From assembly GCA_017302195.1 (NCBI GenBank), contig JAFLEG010000218.1, forward strand, positions 1 through 7,214: a DNA stretch of 7,214 bases. The letters run 5' to 3'. Origin of the DNA: Verrucomicrobiota bacterium. Its GTDB lineage: Bacteria > Verrucomicrobiota > Verrucomicrobiia > Limisphaerales > UBA9464. Under the pieces are notes generated by a model that was given only the letters and a program-made list of their open reading frames with translations, did not search any database and was not told the origin of the DNA. A program made the translations under genes and the position numbers. Within the stretch, counting starts at the first letter, position 1. Each line of letters starts with the position of its first letter. Positions 1-5,581 of the stretch are shown here, one piece after another.

Positions 1-302
1 GGGTCTGCACCCGGGAGGCCCCGGCAGGTGAACAGCCCGTCCTGACCATCGAGTTCACCCCGCCGGCTCCGTTTGAACCGACCCTCCAGACGCCCCGTCT
101 GGTGGAGGGAGGCCTGGAGCTGCGATACCTGCTGGAACCGGGTCACGCCTACGAACTGCGGGCCATGGACGCCCTGGGAGCGGCCCCCGCGGTGCTGACC
201 AACCACACCGTCAAGTTCACCGGATTCGAAGCTCAATTCACGGAACCGCTGCTGACGGTCCAGCGCCTCTATCAACTGGTGATCACCGGCGACGTGGATT
301 GA
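1..302 (+). CDS. C-terminal end of a secreted/surface protein (5' end outside window)
   Basis: Reading from position 3 gives 99 open codons ending at TGA 300-302, with no stop before the window edge, so this is the 3' part of a longer gene. A GTG at 102 would give a 66-aa ORF, but the frame is open and protein-like upstream of it, so that is not a real start. The visible part begins with a Pro/Thr-rich strand region and then a tail with the pattern aromatic-Leu-x-Glu-Pro-Gly-x-x-Tyr-x-Leu-x-Ala near residues 41-52 and LYQLVI close to the end. This pattern resembles the C-terminal beta-module common in large secreted Verrucomicrobiota proteins, and the next gene ends in a similar module. The function of the whole protein cannot be seen. 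The family assignment is by general resemblance only. Confidence 0.7.
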   Translation, partial: VCTREAPAGEQPVLTIEFTPPAPFEPTLQTPRLVEGGLELRYLLEPGHAYELRAMDALGAAPAVLTNHTVKFTGFEAQFTEPLLTVQRLYQLVITGDVD

Positions 303-335
303 CCCGCAGTCGTGCCGGGATCACGGCGGCAGCGG

Positions 336-359
336 TGCCTCTCAGATTCTGATGGGGCA
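336..359 (+). terminator. Hairpin downstream of the first gene, possible terminator
   Basis: Left arm 336-346 pairs with right arm 348-359 through 11 positions (one G-T wobble), with a single bulged T at 353 and a very tight turn centred on 347. It lies 34 bases after the stop of the upstream gene. No T-tract follows on the plus strand, so intrinsic termination is uncertain; it may instead protect the mRNA 3' end. Confidence 0.3.
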
Positions 360-479
360 AGCCCTCGGGTGCGGGGGACGTTTCCCGGCTCAAAAGGATC
401 ACCGCTCCACTTCGGAATCACACTCGGGAACACGAAGTCCCCGTTGGGATCTCCTCGGCCCCTGGCCCTGGCCCGGTTT

Positions 480-507
480 CCTTGGCGCCCTTCGTGCCCT
501 TGGTGTG
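480..507 (+). repeat. Dispersed intergenic repeat-like motif, copy A
   Basis: This stretch has three tandem-like Cx-TTGG/TTCG units of the 'CCTTtGCGtCCTT' style often found between genes of environmental bacteria. Aligned without gaps to the reverse complement of 5305-5332 it matches at 20 of 28 positions. Both copies sit in spacers. The function is unknown; the similarity is modest and could partly reflect base composition. Confidence 0.35.
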
Positions 508-594
508 AGGCATCTTCCGGTGGAATGCCGCCGACACCCTCTGGACCCGCCCGGTGCACACTTTGATCGTGGATCGCCGTTGAACGAGGCCTCC

Positions 595-600
595 GGAGGG
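595..600 (+). promoter_or_regulatory. Shine-Dalgarno GGAGGG that decides the start at 604
   Basis: GGAGGG ends three bases before ATG 604, which is closer than usual. The next in-frame ATG (622) has no purine tract near it, so 604 is preferred. The motif overlaps the right half of the perfect palindrome CCTCCGGAGG (590-599), which could hide the site in mRNA structure. Confidence 0.5.
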
Positions 601-603
601 CTC

Positions 604-2718
604 ATGATTCCCCAACACAGCATGAACGCCACTGCTTGCCCCCCACGCCTCCTTCGAAGTTTTCCGGCCGCGTTGATGGTCGGCCTCGCCCTGGGCGCGC
701 TCCCGGCAGCCGCGGGGGACGTCCTGTTCACCAACTCGGCATTCGATTTGGATGCCGCCGGGTGGAACTGGGAAAACTGGTCTGCCGCCGGCAGCAGCGC
801 CGGCCATGACGCCACCCGCAACTCGCCGGTCACCGGCGGATCGGCCACCTCGGGATCGCTGCAACTCGTCAACAACTTCACCGCCGGGGGCGGCTATCAG
901 CAGGCGGTCTATACCTTCCAGCTCCCGGCACCCGAGGACTTCGTCGGGCAGGTCGGCGCGGTCACCTTCGACGTGAAGGTGGACGAGGCCTCCACCCCGC
1001 GGGTGGAGGGCGACTACGGCTGGCTGGAAGTCATCCTCCGCCAGGGAGGCAACTGGGACTGGGTCGGACTGCCGGGCTTCCGCCTGGAGGGCACGGGATG
1101 GTGGCGCGTCACCTTCCCGGTGCCGAAAGCCGGCGTGGACTCCATCCGGGCCATCACGATCAAGCTCGGGGACAACGATCTCCAGGGACCGATCACGCTG
1201 AGCGTGGACAACATCGCCTACACCACCCATCCCGACGACGTGGTGATCAGCAATGTGGACAACGGGTCGGTGGACTTCACGCCCGCGGGGTGGTCGTGGG
1301 AAAACTGGTCCGCCCAGGGCGTGGTGTCCTATGACCCTGCGGATACCCATGGCCGTTCCACTTCGGGCATGGCCCGCCTGGACCACCAGTTCCTCGCGGC
1401 CCCGGACACCTATCAGCAGTCGGTCTTCACCTTCCTCCTCCCGGGGGGCGACGTGAACGCCGCCCTGGAGTACGACACCCTCAATCTGGACGTGCGGGTA
1501 GATCCGACCTCGGTACCACGGGCCACCGGCGACTACGGATATTTTGAGGTCATCCTGCGCAACGGTTCGGGCTGGGACTGGCTGAGCACCACGGTGGATG
1601 GGGCCACCGGCACCCGCATCAGCGACACGGACTGGCATCGCCTGAGCGTGAAGATCAATCCGCTCGCGAACCAGACGCACCGGCTCACCTTCAAGGTGGG
1701 GGACAACGGCCTGCTGGGCCCAGTGATCCTGAACCTCGACAACCTCAGCTTCACCCGGAACACCGCGCCGCCGCCGCCGCCCACGCTGGGCCTCGCCAAG
1801 GCGGACGCCGGCCTCACCCTGGTCGCCACCAGTTCCGACACCTACGGCCGGCACAACCTGTACACGGCCGACAATCCGGAGGATCCCACCCGGTACAGCT
1901 TCGTGGATTCCCCCGAGCCCGTGTCGTATTCCTTCACCCTCGACCGTTTCCCCGACGCCACCGCGTATCCCGGATTCCAGGCGCACATCTTCCTCGTCCC
2001 CGGCACCCCCGGAACCGAGACCTCCCCCGACTGGAACCAGCCCACGCTGGCCTACATGGACATCAAGGCCAGCGCCACCGGCGGCAACGCCACCTTCCGC
2101 TTCAAGACCGACCAGGCCGGCAACAACACCGAACTCTACGGCGCCGGCGAACCGCACACCGTGGTCAACAGCAGCACCATCCTGGGCACCTGGACCCTGA
2201 CCGCCCAGGGCAGCGTGTTCACCATGACCGCGCCGGACGGCACCGTCAGCGCGCCGGTGGACATCGGCGCCGACGCGGCCAACTGGTTCCGCAGCGACTT
2301 CGGCCCGCTGCTGCGCGTCTATTTCGGCATCCAGCCCAATGCCGATGGCAACAAGGGCCAGGGCGTCGGGGTCGGCGGCATCCGGATCCAGCGTGGCAGC
2401 CAGGTCCTGGTCGCCGACCAGTTCACGGGCAGCGAACTGGACCCGATCCTCTGGACGCCCAACGCCGCCGCCGGCGGCGTGCAGTTTGTCGCCCCGCAGG
2501 ACGCGGGCTACATCGCCAACTGGACCGTTCCCGACTCCGGCTTCCTGCTGCAGGCGTCTCCCAGCCTCACCGCCCCCGCCTGGACCACCCTGGAGGTGAC
2601 CCCCACCAACATCGGCCAGAAGCGTCAGGCGGTCCTCCCGCCCTCCATCCTGCCCACGGGAGACCAGGTGTACCTCCGCCTGTTCCAGCCCGACCCCGAG
2701 CCGCCCACCGAAAACTAG
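604..2718 (+). CDS. Exported protein with two carbohydrate-binding-like repeats, a third beta-rich domain and a tail module
   Basis: This is a 704-aa protein. Residues 1-38 form a signal peptide: RLLR, then a hydrophobic stretch ending PAAAG, with cleavage likely before D39. Residues about 39-208 and 213-386 are diverged copies of one beta-sandwich unit. Both start with AGW(N/S)WENWSA, contain GDYG followed by EVILR and WDW, and end in GDN, then a VDNIAYT or LDNLSFT strand. That last strand is typical of carbohydrate-binding-type jelly rolls (family style known; exact family not recognised). A PPPPP linker (389-393) leads to a third beta-rich region (about 394-620) and then a C-terminal module (about 626-700) with FLLQASPSL and VYLRLFQ, similar to the tail of the upstream gene. 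No catalytic domain is evident, so a polysaccharide-binding or surface role is inferred. The composition is strongly GC-biased. The start at 604 was chosen for the signal peptide and GGAGGG. The in-frame extension back to 352 is rejected. Confidence 0.85.
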   Translation: MIPQHSMNATACPPRLLRSFPAALMVGLALGALPAAAGDVLFTNSAFDLDAAGWNWENWSAAGSSAGHDATRNSPVTGGSATSGSLQLVNNFTAGGGYQQAVYTFQLPAPEDFVGQVGAVTFDVKVDEASTPRVEGDYGWLEVILRQGGNWDWVGLPGFRLEGTGWWRVTFPVPKAGVDSIRAITIKLGDNDLQGPITLSVDNIAYTTHPDDVVISNVDNGSVDFTPAGWSWENWSAQGVVSYDPADTHGRSTSGMARLDHQFLAAPDTYQQSVFTFLLPGGDVNAALEYDTLNLDVRVDPTSVPRATGDYGYFEVILRNGSGWDWLSTTVDGATGTRISDTDWHRLSVKINPLANQTHRLTFKVGDNGLLGPVILNLDNLSFTRNTAPPPPPTLGLAKADAGLTLVATSSDTYGRHNLYTADNPEDPTRYSFVDSPEPVSYSFTLDRFPDATAYPGFQAHIFLVPGTPGTETSPDWNQPTLAYMDIKASATGGNATFRFKTDQAGNNTELYGAGEPHTVVNSSTILGTWTLTAQGSVFTMTAPDGTVSAPVDIGADAANWFRSDFGPLLRVYFGIQPNADGNKGQGVGVGGIRIQRGSQVLVADQFTGSELDPILWTPNAAAGGVQFVAPQDAGYIANWTVPDSGFLLQASPSLTAPAWTTLEVTPTNIGQKRQAVLPPSILPTGDQVYLRLFQPDPEPPTEN

Positions 2719-2721
2719 GCG

Positions 2722-2744
2722 CCGGGAGCCTCTCTCGCTCCTGG
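2722..2744 (+). terminator. Hairpin just after the exported-protein gene
   Basis: Left arm 2722-2729 and right arm 2737-2744 form 8 pairs (one G-T wobble) around a CTCTCTC loop, starting four bases after the TAG. It is followed by ATCATTCT, a weak T-rich tail. It lies directly upstream of the GTG at 2753, so it could end the first transcript or mask the start of the next gene. Confidence 0.45.
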
Positions 2745-2752
2745 ATCATTCT

Positions 2753-3115
2753 GTGCCCGTCGTCTTCCTGCTGGTGTTCTCTCATCTCGTGGGTTTTTGG
2801 GGCGTCGCCTTTTCTGCGCCGATTCTCTACTTCGGCCGAAATCGCATTCCCTGGTCCAACTGGGCTTTGTTGATTCCGGTCCCTGCCTTGTGGATTTGGC
2901 CGCTACTGATGGCATCTCCATACTCAGACGCCCGAAAAGCCATGGGAAATGTGGGTGAGATTGTCGGGGTCGCTTTGGCGATGCCGCTACTCGCTCTGGT
3001 TTCGGTGTGCGTTGGCCGAAAAGTGTCAGGACGGCTTCATGCGGCGATCGCGACAGCAGCGCTGTGTGCTCTTGCGGCCGCCTTCTTCTCTCTGACTCCC
3101 GAACTTTGGGAATGA
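2753..3115 (+). CDS. Small four-helix membrane protein of unknown function
   Basis: This is a 120-aa ORF with a GTG start. The only ribosome-binding hint is GGA at 2743-2745. Hydrophobic segments at about residues 3-27, 37-54, 69-88 and 95-114 predict four membrane helices. Short charged loops (GRNR at 28-31, SDARK at 58-62, GRKVSGR at 88-94) separate them, and the protein ends TPELWE. I recognise no family. Codon choice is clearly less GC-biased than in the preceding gene: it uses many TTG, ATT, TCT and CGA codons, so the gene may belong to the accessory zone rather than to an operon with the exported protein. It is 34 bases downstream of that gene on the same strand. The helix pattern and clean stop make a real gene likely; the role is unknown. 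Confidence 0.65.
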   Translation: MPVVFLLVFSHLVGFWGVAFSAPILYFGRNRIPWSNWALLIPVPALWIWPLLMASPYSDARKAMGNVGEIVGVALAMPLLALVSVCVGRKVSGRLHAAIATAALCALAAAFFSLTPELWE

Positions 3116-3138
3116 TGGTGGTGCCAGGATGTCGCGTC

Positions 3139-3240
3139 TCAAATCCTCAACGCCCCGTCGCCGAGACCCCCGAACAGAATGATAAAAAGGCGCTGGTCGG
3201 ACCTCTCTCAGCGTGGGGAGGCAGGAGGTCGGGTGGCCAA
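3139..3240 (-). pseudogene. Decayed second copy of the H-X9-DG protein C-terminus
   Basis: On the minus strand, 3177-3139 reads LF, a degenerate stretch, DGALRI and then TGA, matching LFEDSSDGALRIW of the better copy at 4751-5074. A one-base change turns the Trp codon into the stop. Positions 3140-3177 match 4791-4828 at 31 of 38 bases. About 183 bases present in the other copy, including the H-X9-DG motif itself, are missing here; flanking sequence around 3184-3227 still aligns loosely to about 5015-5061. This is a fossil, not a gene. Confidence 0.6.
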
Positions 3241-3302
3241 GAAGGGCCGACCTCTGGGCATTTTAAGCCCTGAGGCCGTTGGCTGCGGGGCTAGGATTTG
3301 AA
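3228..3302. repeat. 75-bp direct repeat, left copy (att-like)
   Basis: These bases match 5062-5136 at 69 of 75 positions by hand alignment, in the same orientation. Differences are at 3241, 3242, 3247, 3250, 3255 and 3283. The copy includes a damaged version of the tRNA-downstream hairpin (3249-3277, with A-C and T-T mismatches in the stem) and the last 23 nt of tRNA-fMet. Similarity stops abruptly at 3302/3303, inside what would be the tRNA T-arm. Confidence 0.85.
3280..3302 (-). pseudogene. Truncated 3' end of tRNA-fMet (T-loop to CCA)
   Basis: The minus strand reads TTCAAATCCTAGCCCCGCA, then G and CCA, equal to nucleotides 54-76 of the intact tRNA except that position 73 is G instead of A. 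The bases upstream, which should form the 5' strand of the T-stem, no longer pair with CCTAG. This is only a tRNA tail, as left behind at the far end of an element integrated at a tRNA gene. Confidence 0.8.
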
Positions 3303-3470
3303 TCCATCCAGAATTCTCAAAAACCCTCGATTTATTGTGGTTTTTGCAAATCAGGCATGCAACCCGATGCAAGAAAATACTGTCTTTTTCGTGTGAAGGG
3401 GTGTGAAGATTTGCCCGTGCGGGTCGGAATCCCGCCGCTAAATGACGACTTCACACAGTACCCGCCATCG
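3303..3470. other. Non-coding, att-like region with phased short repeats
   Basis: This stretch begins exactly where the tRNA-tail repeat ends. It contains an 8-bp perfect inverted repeat CAAAAACC/GGTTTTTG (3318-3325 and 3339-3346, 13-nt loop), the palindrome TTTGCAAA (3343-3350), two ATGCAA repeats 10 bp apart (3357 and 3367), two GTGTGAAG repeats 10 bp apart (3391 and 3401), and one inverted copy CTTCACAC (3449-3456). Pairs spaced by one helical turn suggest a protein-binding region such as integrase or excisionase arm sites, or an operator. Short ORFs crossing it look random. Confidence 0.4.
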
Positions 3471-3542
3471 TGAGCGAGCCAGCCGCTGCTCGGATTGAGG
3501 CCAGCCTTATCGCCAGGAATGAGCAAGGAGCCAAAGGGGGTT

Positions 3543-3755
3543 GTGCGCCGAATCCGAACAATGCACAGAGGATGGCTCCGGCTCGTGGTCGTCACCTACT
3601 TCCTAGGTTGGATTCCCATGGTTGCCGCTTTGGATTCTCAAGGTGTGAGTCTTAGCAATGTGCAGGGTTACGTGGTGATGTGGGTGGTTCTGTTCTGGCC
3701 AGCCGTTCGAACATTTCTCTGGATCAAGGACGGATTCACGGAGGCGGGTGAATAA
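3543..3755 (+). CDS. Mini membrane protein with two helices, unknown function
   Basis: From GTG 3543 this encodes 70 aa: a basic N-terminus (RRIR, HR), a hydrophobic helix at about residues 12-30, a short polar loop DSQGVSLSN, a second helix at about 41-61 rich in Trp and Val, and a charged tail KDGFTEAGE. The start is uncertain. AAGGAG (3525-3530) lies 12 bases before GTG 3543 and a purine tract runs closer. ATG 3519 (78 aa) and TTG 3495 (86 aa) are in frame but lack a well-placed site; ATG 3561 is also possible. It lies 79 bases upstream of the HEPN-type gene on the same strand, between the two direct repeats, so it may be co-transcribed with it. I recognise no family. A two-helix membrane partner of a toxin is an inference only. 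Confidence 0.5.
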   Translation: MRRIRTMHRGWLRLVVVTYFLGWIPMVAALDSQGVSLSNVQGYVVMWVVLFWPAVRTFLWIKDGFTEAGE

Positions 3756-3781
3756 GGAGTCGATTCACCATCGGCTTCAGG

Positions 3782-3802
3782 GGTGCTTGCCGCCACAGCA
3801 CC
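3782..3802. promoter_or_regulatory. Inverted repeat upstream of the HEPN-type gene
   Basis: GGTGCT (3782-3787) and AGCACC (3797-3802) are perfect inverted repeats around a 9-nt loop, 27 bases after the mini-protein stop and 32 bases before ATG 3835. The right arm runs straight into AATAGTAAAC, a possible -10-like AT-rich stretch. It could be an operator controlling the defence gene or a weak hairpin terminator for the mini-protein. Confidence 0.3.
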
Positions 3803-3834
3803 AATAGTAAACCAAGAGTAGTCGAGAACTTGTT

Positions 3835-4746
3835 ATGGCCATCTTCGATCTTTATTCCAAACGTCGCAAACGTGAAAGGGGCGAATACCCCGATGTCTAT
3901 CAATACGAAAAAGTTCCTCAGGTGCTCCGAGTGCAGATAGTGCATATTTGGAGCGCGATGTTTGGAAACTATACAAATGACAGCAACGTTTTAGAATTAT
4001 TTGAATTTATCAGTAGAGCGCTTTGCCGTGAGTATGGACTATTTGTGTTAACCGCCCGCGAACATTCGTCTTTTGAAAGTGTTGCGAATTTCTTGCTCCA
4101 ATCAGAAGACAATGAGCGCGCCCTGGATGTAATCGAGCTTACATTCCAGTGTATAGCTGCGTGCATGCTGGAGCACCCTAACCATTTTCCACTCAAAGAG
4201 AATCCGACAGAAGCAATTGATGAATTGAATCGACGCTTCAAAGAGCATGGTGTTGGGTTTCAGTATGAGTCTGGCCAATTGATCAAGATCGACTCTCACA
4301 TAGCGCATGCAGAGATTGTGAAGCCGGCGCTTCAGCTTCTGGCTGAAAAGAGATACGAGGGGGCGAATGAGGAGTTTCTTTCCGCCCATTCACACTATCG
4401 CGATCAAAACTTCAAGGAATGCCTAATTGATTGCCTGAAAGCGTTTGAGAGCACGATGAAGGCGATTTGCGTTAAAAGAGGTTGGGCGAACAATCCAACA
4501 GATACCGCAAAGCCGCTGATTGATGTGATGTTTCAAAATGGCCTCATCCCAGGGTTTATGCAGAGCCATTTTTCTGCGCTGCGTTCAACACTAGAGGCCG
4601 GAGTTCCGACCGTACGGAATAAGCTCGGTGGTCATGGTCAGGGATCTAGTCCCATTGCCGTTCCAGAGTACCTTGCCGCTTACTGCCTCCATCTGACGGC
4701 GAGCAACATACTCCTCCTCGCTCAAGCTGAACGATCTCTTAAGTAA
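3835..4746 (+). CDS. Abortive-infection-type protein with HEPN-like C-terminal domain (STM4504/CBY_0614-like)
   Basis: This is a 303-aa soluble protein. Its N-terminus, with MAIFDLYSKR, DVYQYEKVP and LRVQIVHIW within residues 1-39, matches what I recall of the family named STM4504/CBY_0614, which NCBI lists with Abi-type proteins. Residues about 163-300 are helical. They carry a long helix with FKECLIDCLKAFESTMKAIC and end in RNKLGGHG, where R261 and H267 give R-N-x4-H. That fits the R-x4-6-H active-site motif of HEPN ribonucleases and the Abi_C-type ending. Known HEPN toxins cut RNA, often tRNA or mRNA, during phage infection; activity here is inferred. The gene is much more AT-rich than its neighbours (18 G/C in the 60 bases from 3961), which suggests horizontal origin. 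The start at ATG 3835 fits the family N-terminus; only GAGAA nearby could act as a ribosome site. The downstream pseudogene is convergent, four bases away. No separate antitoxin gene is seen, unless the mini-protein acts as one. Confidence 0.8.
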   Translation: MAIFDLYSKRRKRERGEYPDVYQYEKVPQVLRVQIVHIWSAMFGNYTNDSNVLELFEFISRALCREYGLFVLTAREHSSFESVANFLLQSEDNERALDVIELTFQCIAACMLEHPNHFPLKENPTEAIDELNRRFKEHGVGFQYESGQLIKIDSHIAHAEIVKPALQLLAEKRYEGANEEFLSAHSHYRDQNFKECLIDCLKAFESTMKAICVKRGWANNPTDTAKPLIDVMFQNGLIPGFMQSHFSALRSTLEAGVPTVRNKLGGHGQGSSPIAVPEYLAAYCLHLTASNILLLAQAERSLK

Positions 4747-4750
4747 CCCC

Positions 4751-5074
4751 TCACTCCACCCTCTCCCTGTGCGGCTGGTTGTCCCTGTTCCAAATCCTCA
4801 ACGCCCCATCGCTGGAGTCCTCGAACAGGGTCCGCAGGGGCATGGCCTGAACCCGGCCATCGGCGAAGGCAACGTTGAGGTCGCCGCGGTGGCGGTTGCA
4901 GTCGAAGGGGCGCAACCGGAAGGTGTTGATGTCGCGCATGCCGTGGGCGAAGTGCCGCTCCCGAGCGGTGGAGGCGAGACGAGTGCTCCTTTCGGGGACG
5001 CCCTGAACAAATTGGGGGAAAGGTGATGGTCGGGACGTCTCTCCCCGCGGGCCGGCATGCAGTCGGGTGGCCAA
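4751..5074 (-). pseudogene. 3' remnant of a prepilin-type H-X9-DG protein gene
   Basis: This minus-strand ORF (107 codons from ATG 5074) carries a clear H-X9-DG motif: H62, nine residues, then D72-G73 (RHRGDLNVAFADGRVQ). It is followed by the typical ending ALRIWNRDNQPHRERVE. The motif marks the C-terminus of the prepilin-like DUF1559/TIGR04294-type proteins abundant in Verrucomicrobiota and Planctomycetota. Full members are about 200-350 aa, with an N-terminal methylation helix that is absent here, and the first 40 or so codons look unrelated. So this is a broken tail, probably unexpressed. It lies just downstream of tRNA-fMet on the same strand, converges on the HEPN-type gene, and is partly duplicated at 3139-3240. 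Confidence 0.7.
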
Positions 5075-5113
5075 ATAGGGTCGGCCTCAGGGCATTTTAA
5101 GCCCTGAGGCCGT

Positions 5114-5136
<23 letters not shown>
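5062..5136. repeat. 75-bp direct repeat, right copy (att-like, overlaps tRNA-fMet)
   Basis: Partner of 3228-3302 (69/75 identical, same orientation, 1,834 bp apart). It covers the last 23 nt of the intact tRNA and the perfect hairpin downstream of it. Weaker homology continues leftwards through the H-X9-DG remnant to 4791. Recombination between the two copies would delete the mini-protein and the HEPN-type gene while leaving the tRNA intact. Confidence 0.85.
5082..5112 (-). terminator. Strong hairpin downstream of tRNA-fMet
   Basis: Arms 5082-5093 and 5101-5112 form a perfect 12-bp stem around the loop ATTTTAA. On the minus strand it starts two bases beyond the tRNA CCA end, so it is well placed as the tRNA terminator or a processing structure. 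There is no clean U-tract after it, only CTATTTGG a few bases later. Confidence 0.6.
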
Positions 5137-5190
<54 letters not shown>

Positions 5191-5203
5191 TCGAAGGGAG
5201 AAA

Positions 5204-5231
5204 AGACTAGGCGTCGCTCCCCGACGTTCAA
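5204..5231 (-). promoter_or_regulatory. Probable sigma-70 promoter of tRNA-fMet
   Basis: On the minus strand TTGAAC (5231-5226) and TAGTCT (5209-5204) are separated by 16 bases, and the tRNA begins 13 bases after the -10 box. The spacer holds an inverted repeat, CGTCG (5212-5216) and CGACG (5222-5226), which could be chance or a small operator. Confidence 0.5.
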
Positions 5232-5304
5232 GGATCATTTTGGAATTTCTCCGGCATGCGGCGCATCCGCGGGGGGTCAGTGGACGCTCCGGCGTGAGGT
5301 TTCA

Positions 5305-5332
5305 CACACACAGGCCGCCACGGACGCAAAGG
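5305..5332 (-). repeat. Dispersed intergenic repeat-like motif, copy B
   Basis: On the minus strand this reads CCTTTGCGTCCGTGGCGG and then TG repeats. It matches copy A (480-507) at 20 of 28 bases without gaps. The 'CACGGACGCAAAGGA' form is a familiar spacer sequence in several environmental phyla, which supports a dispersed element rather than chance. Confidence 0.4.
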
Positions 5333-5581
5333 ACCGCTCCCTCCCGGAGGGCGCTCGGAGACAGGCACCGCGGTCGAGGGGCGACAGCCACCGCACGAAC
5401 GGTGATTTCGGCTCCCACTATTCCCTTCCCCACCGGCTTTCCCCTGTGTTCTCAGCGCCGCTGTGGCGAAACCCGCCAATTCCTGCCGCAGGGTTACGGC
5501 GGGGATCCGACCCGCGGTTGGCGATCCGAAGTTTCCCCCTTGCCTCCGGACGTCCCTTCCCCAACGTCTGCGCGCTCTTGT

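Larger units (their letters stand above)
303..603. other. Intergenic spacer without a supported gene
   Basis: The frame of the following gene stays open back to an ATG at 352, but translation of 352-603 gives a low-complexity, Pro/Arg/Gly-rich sequence without protein character and then a proper signal peptide only after 604. I therefore treat this stretch as non-coding. It holds the hairpin at 336-359 and a dispersed-repeat-like motif at 480-507. I see no convincing sigma-70 promoter. Confidence 0.6.
5191..5581. other. Intergenic region between tRNA-fMet and the aminotransferase gene
   Basis: The divergent spacer of 391 bases holds the tRNA promoter, the repeat-like motif at 5305-5332 and a pyrimidine-rich stretch from about 5410 to 5450. 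A short inverted repeat GACGT/ACGTC lies at 5549-5553 and 5564-5568, close to the aminotransferase start. Although the aminotransferase frame is open through it, the translation is not protein-like. I see no clear promoter for the aminotransferase. Confidence 0.5.

Noticed and set aside
352..603. N-terminal extension of the exported protein
   Set aside because: The translation is not protein-like, and a normal signal peptide with a nearby GGAGGG begins at 604.
418..2157. 579-codon open frame on the minus strand opposite the exported-protein gene
   Set aside because: It is a shadow of GC-biased codons: the translation is Gly/Val/Arg/His-rich without domains, whereas the plus strand has a signal peptide and repeats.
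3357..3456. CRISPR array
   Set aside because: The repeats are 6-8 bp and 10 bp apart, far too short and too few for CRISPR.
3007..3473. Small plus-strand ORFs (3007-3273 and 3279-3473)
   Set aside because: The first overlaps the 4-TM gene out of frame and then runs through the repeat; the second starts in the tRNA tail. Neither has protein character.
3969..4389. Minus-strand ORFs opposite the HEPN-type gene
   Set aside because: They lie wholly opposite a gene with recognisable family motifs and show no domains of their own.
4751..5074. Intact small gene on the minus strand
   Set aside because: It carries only the C-terminal H-X9-DG part of a family that is normally two to three times longer, without the N-terminal pilin helix, and is better called a remnant.
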